From assembly GCF_900142885.1 (NCBI RefSeq), contig NZ_FRCL01000004.1:124001-188000 (forward strand): a DNA stretch of 64,000 nucleotides, in the 5' to 3' direction. Source of the DNA: Flavobacterium xinjiangense. GTDB lineage: Bacteria; Bacteroidota; Bacteroidia; Flavobacteriales; Flavobacteriaceae. A program made the position numbers and the translations under genes. A model generated the notes under the pieces. The model was not told where the DNA came from. It was given only the letters and a program-made list of their open reading frames with translations, and did no database searches. Of the stretch, positions 44,824 through 54,029 are shown one piece after another (positions within the stretch are counted from its first letter, which is position 1; each line of letters begins with the position of its first letter).

Positions 44824-45888
44824 ATGAAAATACTTGTAATTCAACAGAAAATGATTGGCGATGTTTTAGTAAGCTCCATTTTATGCGATAATTTGCGCAA
44901 AGCCTATCCAAAAGCGCAAATTGATTATATGGTTTACGAATCGACTATTGCTGTTTTACAAGGAAACACAAGTTTTGATAATCTAATACTTTTTCAGGAA
45001 AAACATCAAAACAGCAAATGGGAATATTTTAAGTTACTGAAATCTATTCGAGCAGAAAAATATGATATTGTCATTGACGCTTATTCTAAATTAGAAAGTT
45101 GGCTGGTCGTATTATTTTCTGGTGCCAAACAAAAAATATCGTATTGGAAAAAAGGAAGAGATTTTCTTTACACGGATACTGTTAAACGAAAAAAAACATC
45201 CAATACCAATTTGGGTTTAATAATCGAACAGCGATTAGCATTGCTAAATCCTTTGCATCTGGATATAGAATTAGAAACTTTCCCCCGAATTTACGTCACG
45301 CAAGAAGAAAATAATTTTGCCGCTTCACTTTTTGAATCCCATGGAATAGACCAATCCAAAAAAACGATAATGGTCAGCATAATTGGAAGCAGTCCAGACA
45401 AAACCTATCCGTTGCAATACATGTCAAAATTAATTGATTTTATCGCAGATAAAGGTGATGTGAATATTCTTTTTAACTATTTTCCAAAGCAAATTGAAGA
45501 AGCGAAAACAATCTATGATGGATGCAAAGAAAGCACAAAACAGAAGATTTACTTCTCCGTTTTAGGCAAAAGCATACGAGAGTTTATTGCCATTATGAAT
45601 CAATGTAACATCATTATTGGTAACGATGGCGGCGCGATAAATATGGCCAAAGCTTTAGAAAAACCTTCTCTTATTATTTTTTCTCCATGGATTGATAAAA
45701 AAGGCTGGGCTACATTTGAAGATGGAATCAATCATGTTTCGCTACATTTAAAAGAGTTTAAACCCAATCTATTTGAAGGCAAAACCCCTAAAATCGTAAA
45801 AAAAGAAACCGTTTCATTCTACACAGAATTTACTCCTGAATTAATTTATCCTGCATTAAATACTTTTTTAGAAACACATTTAAAATAA
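44824..45888 (+). CDS. Family 9 glycosyltransferase (heptosyltransferase-like)
   Basis: A 354-residue enzyme of the ADP-heptose:LPS heptosyltransferase family: MKILVIQQKMIGDVLVSSIL, with the conserved GDxL, SIIGSSPDKTYP in the second Rossmann domain, and CNIIIGNDGGAINMAKALEK, the nucleotide-sugar site. It likely adds a sugar to the inner LPS core. It starts 11 bp after the GT2 gene and precedes a second GT2, an LPS-core-like cluster. Donor sugar not known. Confidence 0.87.
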   Translation: MKILVIQQKMIGDVLVSSILCDNLRKAYPKAQIDYMVYESTIAVLQGNTSFDNLILFQEKHQNSKWEYFKLLKSIRAEKYDIVIDAYSKLESWLVVLFSGAKQKISYWKKGRDFLYTDTVKRKKTSNTNLGLIIEQRLALLNPLHLDIELETFPRIYVTQEENNFAASLFESHGIDQSKKTIMVSIIGSSPDKTYPLQYMSKLIDFIADKGDVNILFNYFPKQIEEAKTIYDGCKESTKQKIYFSVLGKSIREFIAIMNQCNIIIGNDGGAINMAKALEKPSLIIFSPWIDKKGWATFEDGINHVSLHLKEFKPNLFEGKTPKIVKKETVSFYTEFTPELIYPALNTFLETHLK

Positions 45889-45926
45889 ACTTTTAAAGTA
45901 AAAAATTGAATTTAATCCGAATGATA

Positions 45927-45934
45927 TATTTTTG
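45927..45934 (+). promoter_or_regulatory. Promoter of the 45953 glycosyltransferase gene
   Basis: TATTTTTG with TTG 18 bp upstream (45906-45908), 19 nt before the ATG. Confidence 0.58.
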
Positions 45935-45952
45935 TAAAACAGTAAAAAATTA

Positions 45953-46744
45953 ATGAAAGACAATCACAATAATAACATTTCAGTTTTAATAATCACCTTA
46001 AACGAAGAAGCAAATATGCAAGCGCTTTTGGTAGATTTGGATTTTGCTGATGAAATTATTGTTGTCGATTCATTTAGTACCGATAAAACAGAAGCTATTT
46101 GTAAATCATTTGAAAAAGTCACTTTCATTCAAAATAAATTCGAAAATTATTCTTCACAACGGAATTTTGCGATTTCTCAAGCAAAAAATGATTGGATTTT
46201 ATTTTTGGATGCAGATGAAAGACTAACTCCTGCATTAAAAAATGAAATTATAGCCACGATAAAAACTAATAAAACATTTTCGGCTTTTCTTTTCAGCAGA
46301 ACTTTTATGTTTGAAGACAAAGTACTGCATTTCAGCGGAAATCAAACTGATAAAATATTTAGGCTTTTTAATAAAAATCAAGCTGAATATACTAAAGACA
46401 GGCTCGTACATGAAAAATTAAAAGTGAATGGAAAAATAGGTGTTCTAAAAAATAAACTAATTCATTACTCCTATTCCAATTTTCAAGCTTATAAAGGAAA
46501 AACAATACGTTACGGAAAATTTAAGGCCCAGGAGAAGTTTATAAAGAAACAAAATCCTTCAATTTTATTACATTTTTTGCATCCTGCCTATAATTTTTTG
46601 TTTAATTATATTATCAGATTAGGTTTTCTTGATGGAAAAAGAGGATTGATTATTTGTTATTTAAACGCAAATTCGATTTATGTTCGTTATCAAGAATTAA
46701 AACGGCTTTGGAATAGAAAACAGCAGCTACCTCCAAAACAATAA
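45953..46744 (+). CDS. Family 2 glycosyltransferase (WaaE/KdtX-like)
   Basis: A 263-residue GT2 with SVLIITLNEEANMQALLVDL, DEIIVVDSFSTDKTE and the metal motif WILFLDADERLTPALKNEI. The pattern of KIFRLFNKNQAEYTKDRLVH followed by HEKL, and the C-terminal hydrophobic stretch, match WaaE-type glucosyltransferases that act on inner-core heptose. It overlaps the opposite-strand kinase gene by 18 bp at their 3' ends. Own promoter at 45927-45934. Confidence 0.88.
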   Translation: MKDNHNNNISVLIITLNEEANMQALLVDLDFADEIIVVDSFSTDKTEAICKSFEKVTFIQNKFENYSSQRNFAISQAKNDWILFLDADERLTPALKNEIIATIKTNKTFSAFLFSRTFMFEDKVLHFSGNQTDKIFRLFNKNQAEYTKDRLVHEKLKVNGKIGVLKNKLIHYSYSNFQAYKGKTIRYGKFKAQEKFIKKQNPSILLHFLHPAYNFLFNYIIRLGFLDGKRGLIICYLNANSIYVRYQELKRLWNRKQQLPPKQ

Positions 46745-47491
46745 TTTCTTTTTTCGTGCGATTTTTCTATGGAATTTCATCTGAAAATCATTGGTATAAA
46801 AGCACATTTTAGAAAAAACTTCCTCGTATTTCTTATTGTAAAGTTTGGCATATTCATCACTCATTACTGCCAGCATTTCTGTTTTTGGCGTAAGCCTGTT
46901 AAAATTTTTCATACGGGAATCAAAATCCATCACATCATGAAAATTCATACGGTTTAAATCCACCAAATAGAAATGATAGGTTCCTTCGCTTCCTTCTTCT
47001 ATTAAGGTATTTCCCGGCGAATGATCTAAAAACTCAATTCCTTTTTGATGTAAATCAAATGTAAATCGGGTAAACTGTCGCAAGATATTCTCGTGATCCG
47101 GATAATAAGGTTGCAGCACTAATTCTCTAAAAGTAAGTTCAGCCTGAAGATGCTCACTTACATAAAAACTTTTTTCTAAGCCTGTGAATGTAAAATTTTC
47201 CGCATATGCTATAGGCTGAGGAGTACCTATTCCGTTTTCCAATAACTTATTGGCATATTCATAAGACCGCCTCGCCTTTGACTTTCGAAAATATTTATAG
47301 GCTACTTGATTAATTAAGTTAGGAACTTTAAAAGATTTAATATTAATCGCTTTACCATCTAAATCAAATAGTTTAATTTTATTTCTTTTACCATCACCAA
47401 AGAGAATTCCGGAAGTAATAAAATCACTAATGTTTTTTTTAATCTCCTTTTCTTTAGAAAGAAAATCTTTATGTATAACTATTGTACTCAT
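46727..47491 (-). CDS. Kdo/WaaP-type lipopolysaccharide kinase
   Basis: A 254-residue protein-kinase-like enzyme. The ATP-lysine is probably in IKSFKVPNLINQ, and the catalytic loop reads GIEFLDHSPGNTLIEEG, followed by FYLVDLNRMNF as the metal (DFG-like) segment. This small kinase family phosphorylates Kdo or heptose in the LPS inner core. It stands between glycosyltransferases, which agrees. The 3' end overlaps the convergent GT2 gene by 18 bp. Confidence 0.85.
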   Translation of the reverse strand: MSTIVIHKDFLSKEKEIKKNISDFITSGILFGDGKRNKIKLFDLDGKAINIKSFKVPNLINQVAYKYFRKSKARRSYEYANKLLENGIGTPQPIAYAENFTFTGLEKSFYVSEHLQAELTFRELVLQPYYPDHENILRQFTRFTFDLHQKGIEFLDHSPGNTLIEEGSEGTYHFYLVDLNRMNFHDVMDFDSRMKNFNRLTPKTEMLAVMSDEYAKLYNKKYEEVFSKMCFYTNDFQMKFHRKIARKKKLLFWR

Positions 47492-47675
47492 GGATTATCT
47501 AGAATATATATCAGCGACAAAAATAGTTAAATGTATTTTTAGTTTTATAAAAAAATAGTGTTACTTCAAATAAACTAAAAAACAAATTAAACCTTTTATC
47601 CCTTGTATTGTCTAAACAAACACAATTAACATTACTAAACTAATGTGTGTTTTTAATTTTATTAAAAAATATTAA

Positions 47676-48746
47676 ATGTCAAAGTCCGTCTTTATCGAAT
47701 CTCACAATTTAAAAAATAAAGCAACTGGTTTAGGAACATTCAATTACGAACTGATAAAAGGGTTTTCACAATTAGAATTCAGCAATTTAGAATTGATATT
47801 AAACGCGAAAAACCCTACCGTTCTTGAGACCGAATTTGGAAACAAGTTTACCTACCATAAATACTCTGACTTATCAAGACTCAATTTATTTCGCACTAGA
47901 AAAAAAAATGATTTATGGCATTCGCTTAATCAAAATACAAAAATTGAACCTTATAAAGTAAAAAAATATTTATTAACGGTTCATGACGTAAATTTTGTGG
48001 AGGAAATTTCATTTGACATGAATCATAAAGTAAATAGGCTGTTTAGGGAAAAATTAGAAAAATCAACTGCAATCACTTACATATCAGAATTTGCAAAAAA
48101 GCAAACCCATCAATATTTTAATGTTCCAAATATTCCTGAATATGTAATTCATAACGGAAATCCTATTACCACTATTTTAGACACTTCGGGATTTATATCA
48201 AGCGTCCCAACTGATAAACCTTTCCTCTATTCTATTGGCGACTTCCTGGAACGAAAAAACTTTCTTTCCATAGTGAAAATGATGGTTCATATTAGTGACT
48301 TTAATTTGATCATTTCGGGGAATAATAACAAAGAATATGGTTTTGAAATCGTGAAATTCATACAGGACAATAATTTGCAAAATCGAGTTTTTCTGACCGG
48401 AAAAGTAGATGATGTGGCTAAACAATATTATTTATCAAATTGTCATGCCTTTTTATTCCCGTCAATAAGAGAGGGTTTTGGACTTCCTCCCATTGAAGCG
48501 ATGCGTTTTGGTAAACCCATATTCTTATCCAATAAAACTTCTTTACCGGAAATTGGTGGAGAACATTGCTATTATTGGGATAATTTTGATCCTGAAAATA
48601 TGAAGACAGTTCTCTTTGATGGATTAAATCATTTTTTCAATAATCAAATCAAAATGGAAACATTTATCAAAGAAAGGGCGGATCGTTTTAATTGGAAAAC
48701 GGCAGCATCAGAATACTTAAACGTATATAAAAAGTGTCTTTATTGA
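47676..48746 (+). CDS. Family 4 (GT-B) glycosyltransferase
   Basis: A 356-residue GT-B enzyme. The C-terminal half has LYSIGDFLERKNFLSIVKMM, FLTGKVDDVAKQYYLSNCHA, and the donor site FPSIREGFGLPPIEAMRFGK with the conserved E-x7-E. The N-terminal half carries NLKNKATGLGTFNYELIKGF. It probably builds LPS core or surface polysaccharide. A single gene on the plus strand, convergent with the deacetylase; no promoter motif recognised. Confidence 0.88.
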   Translation: MSKSVFIESHNLKNKATGLGTFNYELIKGFSQLEFSNLELILNAKNPTVLETEFGNKFTYHKYSDLSRLNLFRTRKKNDLWHSLNQNTKIEPYKVKKYLLTVHDVNFVEEISFDMNHKVNRLFREKLEKSTAITYISEFAKKQTHQYFNVPNIPEYVIHNGNPITTILDTSGFISSVPTDKPFLYSIGDFLERKNFLSIVKMMVHISDFNLIISGNNNKEYGFEIVKFIQDNNLQNRVFLTGKVDDVAKQYYLSNCHAFLFPSIREGFGLPPIEAMRFGKPIFLSNKTSLPEIGGEHCYYWDNFDPENMKTVLFDGLNHFFNNQIKMETFIKERADRFNWKTAASEYLNVYKKCLY

Positions 48747-48805
48747 TATCGAAATACACTTCCATTTTCTATAAATTAATAAGTCAATAACCCAAAATAA
48801 AAATT

Positions 48806-49636
48806 CTAAAATATTTTTTTTCTACCAAGAACAACTTTCTTTTTAAAGTCTTCCATTGAGTCAGTACCGCGAATATCAATACGTTGTACTACATATTTAT
48901 TTTTTAAAGGAAAGATATTGATTCTATTTCCTATTCGTAACGCGTACTTAATGCCATAATTATTTAACAATTCAAAAAACAGTTTCTGTTTTTGTCCTTT
49001 TTTTCGGTAATAACCACCGTAAGTATATGCTAATGCTGGGAAAACATTCAAATCCTCTTTTTCAATTATTTCCTGACAAAGCTGTAGGTCTTTTTCGATT
49101 TCCTCTAAGGTTAAATCAGCATAATTATCATGCTTAAAAGTGTGATAGCCCAACTCAATGTGCGACCCAATTGCCAATAATTGTTCCTTATTCATCAACT
49201 TCATATTCGCATTGACGTATTTTCCGTTCCAATCAACATCTTGTCCTATTCTACCTAAAACCATAAAGCAAACTGCTTTATAGTTGTACTGTTGCAATAA
49301 AGGATATAACTCGGTATAATTATCTAAAAAGCCGTCGTCAAAAGTAAGAACAACAGTTTTGGGAGCCAATTTGAGATTCTTGTTTTTGAGCTCGTCAACT
49401 TCTGACATCCATAATGTTGTATAATTATTGTTTTTTAAATATTCAAATTGCTCAATTATTTTCTCTTTGGTAATTGTAATTTGATCTTCAAAACCATTTG
49501 TAGAAATAGAATGATATTCTAAAATTCTAAGCTTTTTCGAAGAAGAATACAGCAATTTAAACTGCATGTTAAGAAAAATCAAAAAAACAAACAACAATAA
49601 AAAGAATGCTATTATTATAAAAACCATATCGTACAA
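48806..49636 (-). CDS. Membrane-anchored polysaccharide deacetylase
   Basis: A 276-residue protein with an N-terminal membrane helix (about 3-26), then a NodB domain: motif 1 VVLTFDDGFLDNY with the two Asp (base and metal), and motif 2 HIELGYHTFKHDNY with two metal His. Such enzymes remove acetyl groups from sugars on the periplasmic side. It is 7 bp after the GT4 gene on the same strand, so a glycan-modifying role with that gene is likely. Confidence 0.88.
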   Translation of the reverse strand: MYDMVFIIIAFFLLLFVFLIFLNMQFKLLYSSSKKLRILEYHSISTNGFEDQITITKEKIIEQFEYLKNNNYTTLWMSEVDELKNKNLKLAPKTVVLTFDDGFLDNYTELYPLLQQYNYKAVCFMVLGRIGQDVDWNGKYVNANMKLMNKEQLLAIGSHIELGYHTFKHDNYADLTLEEIEKDLQLCQEIIEKEDLNVFPALAYTYGGYYRKKGQKQKLFFELLNNYGIKYALRIGNRINIFPLKNKYVVQRIDIRGTDSMEDFKKKVVLGRKKIF

Positions 49637-49643
49637 TTTTAAC

Positions 49644-50756
49644 CTAAACTAAATTAGAATTAGTCACTTCATTCAAAACCTCTAAAAATTTTGCTCCAAT
49701 TACAAAACGAGTAGACGTTGCCATTAAGAAATCAAAACCATTATTGACAAATTTATCCTGCATGGTTTTGTCATTTAATAAAATTTCTACTTTATCTGCA
49801 AAATCAATTGGATTACCCACTTCTGCCAATAAACCCGTTTCATTATCCGTTAAAACTGTAGGAATCCCACCAGCCTTTGCTGCTACCACAGGAACTTTAC
49901 AGGCATAACTTTCTAATACTACACCGCCTGTTGCCTCATTTTTTGATGTAAACAAAAACAAGTCTAATTCTGGGAGGCATTTATGTACATCTGCTCTGAA
50001 GCCAGCAAAAATAACTTCATTTTCTAATCCTTTTGATTTAACATAAGCCTTAATCTCCTCCTCTAAAGATCCTTCACCTATTAGAATATATTTGGCTTTC
50101 AATCCTCTTTTATGCAACACTTCTACCGTATCAATCCAGGTGTAATGATCTTTTACTTTGCAAAAAGCAGAAACATTACCAATAATTTTATAGTCTGATG
50201 GAATATTAAATTCTCTATGAAGAAACCCATTTTTAGCATTATTTATAAAACGATCTGTATCAACAACACTGCCTATTACAGTCATTGACTCATGATTTTT
50301 TATAGAAGGTTTTAGGATTTCAACGACGGCCTCAGATACACACACAATTTTTTTAATTCCTTTGTAATTGTATTTGTATTTTCTTAAAAAATTAGTGCCA
50401 ATATTTTTTATTAACGTCCTACATAAAACTAAAGGAACTTTTAAACCATAAAATACAGCTGACAGAACACTTATGGTATGTGCTTTACTATTATGAATAA
50501 TAACCACATTCGCACTGTAAGAGTCAACAATTTTTTTAAATTTCTTTGCGAATTTTAGATCATATTCTGATTTAAAATCAAAAGTCAGAACCTGTAAATT
50601 TCTTTCTGTGGCGACTTTATACAGTTCAGAATTAGCAGGGCATATAATTAATTGATTCGCAATAAATCTGTTATCCCTAAATGATTCGTATAAATCAACA
50701 ATCATCTGTTCATGACCTCGCCAAACAGTTGAAGTAGTAAAATGGATTAGTTTCAT
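49644..50756 (-). CDS. Family 4 (GT-B) glycosyltransferase
   Basis: A 370-residue GT-B enzyme starting MKLIHFTTSTVWRGHEQMIV. C-terminal donor domain with IGNVSAFCKVKDHYTWIDTV, ILIGEGSLEEEIKAYVKSKG, and FLFTSKNEATGGVVLESYAC. A longer frame exists to 50777, but a consensus -7 element (50775-50782) overlaps that start; from 50756 the leader has the normal length. The deacetylase follows 7 bp later. Substrate unknown. Confidence 0.89.
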   Translation of the reverse strand: MKLIHFTTSTVWRGHEQMIVDLYESFRDNRFIANQLIICPANSELYKVATERNLQVLTFDFKSEYDLKFAKKFKKIVDSYSANVVIIHNSKAHTISVLSAVFYGLKVPLVLCRTLIKNIGTNFLRKYKYNYKGIKKIVCVSEAVVEILKPSIKNHESMTVIGSVVDTDRFINNAKNGFLHREFNIPSDYKIIGNVSAFCKVKDHYTWIDTVEVLHKRGLKAKYILIGEGSLEEEIKAYVKSKGLENEVIFAGFRADVHKCLPELDLFLFTSKNEATGGVVLESYACKVPVVAAKAGGIPTVLTDNETGLLAEVGNPIDFADKVEILLNDKTMQDKFVNNGFDFLMATSTRFVIGAKFLEVLNEVTNSNLV

Positions 50757-50774
50757 CAAATAGTATTTTATCGA

Positions 50775-50782
50775 CAAATGTA
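50775..50782 (-). promoter_or_regulatory. -7 element of the GT4-deacetylase pair
   Basis: TACATTTG on the minus strand, exact TAnnTTTG match, 19 nt before the ATG at 50756; it fixes the choice of start. Confidence 0.6.
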
Positions 50783-50831
50783 CTCTTAATAGTAAAGTAA
50801 AAAATTAAAAAAGTGCTTAAAAACTTAACAA

Positions 50832-51803
50832 TTAATTATTCTCCACAATATTGATTTTAAAAACTTCAAAAATCCAATTGTCTAATTTGTAATTATTAAG
50901 AATGGCACTATTAATTTCGACAAAATCTGTTTCAAAAAAGCTAGGAGGAACTTCATAATTACTTTCTGAAATAACAAAAATATTATGAGGATTATAAAAA
51001 TCATAAGTGACAATATCTTGATTATTAGTAATTAATTTTTTCTTATACCCCAAGGCCTCAAACACACGAAAAGTCAAACCATCCTGATTTTTCTGTTGGA
51101 TATCTACTAAAACTAAACTGCTTGCAATTATTTTTTTGACTTCACTTATCGGTAAATATCGATCAGAAATTTCAATATTTTCATGTGTAAATCTCCTGTC
51201 TTTCTTTACTATAAAACGAAAAGAAATTCGCTTTTTAGCAAAATAATCAGCAAGCTTTTCTAAAAATGGGAAACGCTCATCAAACGAAGATATATTGAAT
51301 ACCAGATTAGTTATTTCTTTAGTTTCAATTTGATCATCATAAATGTAATTCGTCAAAAATTGAAAATTATATTTTTTAACATCTGCTTTATCATAACTAT
51401 AAATCGTATCAAAAAAAGACAATGTTTTTTTTTGATCTTTAAAATTTTCAATACCATCGAACAAAAAGCAACTCATTTGAATTGCATTTTCCCTTAAAAA
51501 TAACAAAGCTTTTTGCTCCAATTTATCAGGCCTAATAATTAAAATCTGATCAAATAAATCTCCATTTTGAATTACTGTTTTTATATACTTTGTTTTATTT
51601 TTTTCTTTTAAACTGGGGAAACGCAGTAATTTTAAAAGGGAATTAGTAATTCTTGAGATTTTATTTTTATAAGAAAAAGGAATAGTATCAATATTAACGT
51701 AAGTCAAATCAACATTCTGTGCTACAATAAGCTTACTAACTAAAAAGTCAATATAACCAAATGAATGTGTAGTTATTATTGCTATTCGCTTCCGTTTTGT
51801 CAT
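50832..51803 (-). CDS. Glycosyltransferase-like protein, unassigned family
   Basis: A 323-residue cytoplasmic protein with a GT-B-like layout: a Rossmann start (KRIAIITTHSFGYIDFLVSK), a middle LIIRPDKLEQKALLFLRENA, and a C-terminal segment DGLTFRVFEALGYKKKLITN that resembles the donor site of CgeB/RfaS-type enzymes (FRxFEALxxGxxLIT). The family cannot be named with certainty. Own -7 element TATTTTTG (51835-51842). Position in the glycan cluster supports a sugar-transfer role. Confidence 0.65.
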   Translation of the reverse strand: MTKRKRIAIITTHSFGYIDFLVSKLIVAQNVDLTYVNIDTIPFSYKNKISRITNSLLKLLRFPSLKEKNKTKYIKTVIQNGDLFDQILIIRPDKLEQKALLFLRENAIQMSCFLFDGIENFKDQKKTLSFFDTIYSYDKADVKKYNFQFLTNYIYDDQIETKEITNLVFNISSFDERFPFLEKLADYFAKKRISFRFIVKKDRRFTHENIEISDRYLPISEVKKIIASSLVLVDIQQKNQDGLTFRVFEALGYKKKLITNNQDIVTYDFYNPHNIFVISESNYEVPPSFFETDFVEINSAILNNYKLDNWIFEVFKINIVENN

Positions 51804-51834
51804 TATTGCTATCTTTGTGAAGTAATTATTTTTA

Positions 51835-51842
51835 CAAAAATA
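51835..51842 (-). promoter_or_regulatory. -7 element of the 50832-51803 gene
   Basis: TATTTTTG on the minus strand fits TAnnTTTG, 32 nt before the ATG. Confidence 0.45.
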
Positions 51843-52032
51843 GAATCTTAATTACAAAATATAATCTAAATAAAGGTTTAAGTTTATTTAAAATTATTTA
51901 TCCGGAAACTATATCCTGCATTTAATTCCAAATTATATTAAAAAATGTTCCAATTAAGCCTGCATTAATCCTAAAATACCTTCTAAAATCAAGCAGCGTC
52001 GGTTTTTCTTAGAATATCTAATAAAAAACGTA

Positions 52033-52040
52033 TAATTTTG
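52033..52040 (+). promoter_or_regulatory. -7 element of the decayed GT2 gene
   Basis: TAATTTTG fits TAnnTTTG, 32 nt before the pseudogene ATG. It may now drive the downstream GT2 gene. Confidence 0.45.
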
Positions 52041-52071
52041 CAAACGCAAAATCCTTTAATTTGAAATTAAA

Positions 52072-52389
52072 ATGAGAATTGTAGCATGTGTACTATTATA
52101 CCATCCCAAAGAAAATGATTTAAAAAGCATATTAAGCTATTTATCAAAGGTAGATAAATTGTATATCTATGATAATACGGGAATAAAAAGACAATAATCT
52201 CCTTCGAAAATCTCAATAAAATTGTTTATTTTTCTGATTGTGAAAGCAAAGGACTGTCCATCCGTTTAAATCAAGCAAGTAAAAAAGCAATTCCGATGGT
52301 TTTAATTTTTAATGACAAGGATCAAGATTCTTACTTTGTAGCGGAAAATCTGCAAGACTGTTTAGAATTCATAATAAAGGAAATAAAAT
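52072..52389 (+). pseudogene. Decayed N-terminal fragment of a rhamnosyltransferase-type GT2 gene
   Basis: From ATG 52072 the frame reads MRIVACVLLYHPKENDLKSI and on to YIYDNTGIK, then stops at 52195-52197. Coding continues in the other frames as FENLNKIVYFSDCESKGLSI, LNQASKKAI, SDGFNFLMT and MDQDSYFVAENLQDCLEFI. Restoring one base at each of four places (the A-run near 52187, near 52292, the T-run near 52308, near 52318) gives a continuous GT2 with the family motif TMDQDS. The rest of the gene is missing: the intact GT2 gene starts at 52390. A shifted frame runs on to 52421, inside that gene. Confidence 0.78.
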
Positions 52390-53382
52390 ATGAAAATATC
52401 TGTTGCAATGTGTACCTATAATGGTGAGAAATATATTAAAAAACAAATTGAGAGCATTTTAAATCAATCACTTGCTATTGATGAAATAGTCATTTGTGAT
52501 GATGGATCAAATGATAAAACTATTGAAATCATAGAGCAATTTCAATTAGAAAACCCTAAATTAATATCTTTACAAAAAAACGAAGTTAATTTAGGAAGTA
52601 ATAAAAATTTTGAAAAAGCAATTTCCATTTGTGATGGTGATTATATTTTTTTAAGTGACCAAGATGATATTTGGAAAAAAGATAAAGTAAAAAAAATTAT
52701 TCAATATTTTTATGAAAATGAATCTTTAGAAGCTATTTTTACAAATGGTGAATTGATTAATGACAAAAATGAAAAGTTTACTGAAATTAGTCTTTGGGAT
52801 TCTGTAAGTTTTATGGAAGATCAATTAAAAAATTTAAATGATTTATATCTTCATCTAATATTTAAATCAAACATGGTAACTGGTGCAACTCTATGCATTA
52901 AAAAAGAAATAAAAAATTTAATTTTACCATTTCCTGATATAAAAAATTTACATCATGATGAATGGATTGCTGTTATAATCGCCTCAAGAAAAAAAATAGG
53001 TTATTTAAAAGAAGATCTAATTTCATATAGATTACATTCTGAGCAACAAATTGGTACTAAATTAAGAATCAAAAAAAACAGATTAAAAAATAATCATTTA
53101 ATTATAGACCATATTTTAGGTAATTCAATCCCAAAATCATACGTAGATCATAGACGATTAGCTAAAGCTTATTATAATAATTATTTAAAATTTAAAAAAT
53201 TTTCCAATAATCAAAAAAACGATTCTCATTTTATTTTTAAAGAGATATCAGAGCTCAATTTAGAATTGTTTAAAAAATGTAATTTTTCTTTAAAAAAAGC
53301 AAACCCAGTTTTTTATATTTTTACAAACATAATAGACAAAATAAGAGGAAAAAGGCAATTACATAAACAACAGACTGTCTAA
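52390..53382 (+). CDS. Family 2 glycosyltransferase, AT-rich, possibly acquired
   Basis: A 330-residue GT2 with ISVAMCTYNGEKYIKKQIES, DEIVICDDGSNDKTIEIIEQ, and the metal motif FLSDQDDIWKKDKVKK, all intact. The coding sequence is visibly richer in A/T runs and in Lys/Asn/Ile codons than neighbouring tsaC and cca. It begins directly at the broken end of a GT2 pseudogene, suggesting replacement by recombination. It probably uses the old gene's promoter. Its acceptor sugar is unknown. Confidence 0.88.
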   Translation: MKISVAMCTYNGEKYIKKQIESILNQSLAIDEIVICDDGSNDKTIEIIEQFQLENPKLISLQKNEVNLGSNKNFEKAISICDGDYIFLSDQDDIWKKDKVKKIIQYFYENESLEAIFTNGELINDKNEKFTEISLWDSVSFMEDQLKNLNDLYLHLIFKSNMVTGATLCIKKEIKNLILPFPDIKNLHHDEWIAVIIASRKKIGYLKEDLISYRLHSEQQIGTKLRIKKNRLKNNHLIIDHILGNSIPKSYVDHRRLAKAYYNNYLKFKKFSNNQKNDSHFIFKEISELNLELFKKCNFSLKKANPVFYIFTNIIDKIRGKRQLHKQQTV

Positions 53383-53395
53383 TTAAATAAAAAAA

Positions 53396-53962
53396 ATGGA
53401 TATCAACCAAGAAATACATAATGCCTACGAAGTCATAAAAGAAGGCGGAATTATACTCTATCCTACGGACACTGTTTGGGGAATTGGATGTGATGCTACC
53501 AATCCGGAAGCAGTTGCCAAAATTTACAAACTCAAACAAAGAGCCGAAACCCAAAGCATGATTGTTTTGATGAATGGAGAAAAGATGATGTACAATGTAT
53601 TCAAGGATATTCCTGAAGTTGCATGGCAGATTATGGATTTATCCGAAAATCCGACCACTTTAATTCTAGACAAACCTAGAAACGTGGCTCCCAATTTAAT
53701 AGCAACCGACAACACACTAGGAATCAGAATTATAAAAGAACCTTTCTGCTTTAAATTATTGGAGAAAATGAAAAAGCCATTAGTTTCGACATCGGCAAAC
53801 ATATCAGGGAAACCTACTCCAAAAAGTTTCAAAGAAATCAGCCCTGAAATTATAAAAGGCGTGGACTATGTTGTAAATTTGCACCACGAAAAAATTTCCG
53901 GAAAACCTTCTACAATTATAAAATTGACGAATGATTCTCAGGTAAAAGTGATTCGGAAATAG
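53396..53962 (+). CDS. tsaC: L-threonylcarbamoyladenylate synthase
   Basis: A 188-residue YrdC/Sua5-domain protein: GGIILYPTDTVWGIGCDATN (substrate pocket), IYKLKQRAETQSMIVL with KxR, and PLVSTSANISGKPTPKSF. It makes threonylcarbamoyl-AMP for t6A37 in tRNAs reading ANN codons. Short TsaC form, without the Sua5 C-terminal domain. It starts 13 bp after the GT2 gene and is followed by cca, so two tRNA-modification/repair genes are adjacent. Confidence 0.94.
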   Translation: MDINQEIHNAYEVIKEGGIILYPTDTVWGIGCDATNPEAVAKIYKLKQRAETQSMIVLMNGEKMMYNVFKDIPEVAWQIMDLSENPTTLILDKPRNVAPNLIATDNTLGIRIIKEPFCFKLLEKMKKPLVSTSANISGKPTPKSFKEISPEIIKGVDYVVNLHHEKISGKPSTIIKLTNDSQVKVIRK

Positions 53963-54029
53963 TTTGCAGTATTCAGTTTTCAGTTTTCAGTTTAGCAACT
54001 TTAGACTATAGACTTTAAACATTTTTAAA

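Noticed and set aside
53963..54029. CAGTTTTCAG repeats before cca as a CRISPR remnant or binding array
   Set aside because: Units are short, irregular and without spacers; the same text also occurs near 18600, so it is a simple dispersed intergenic word.
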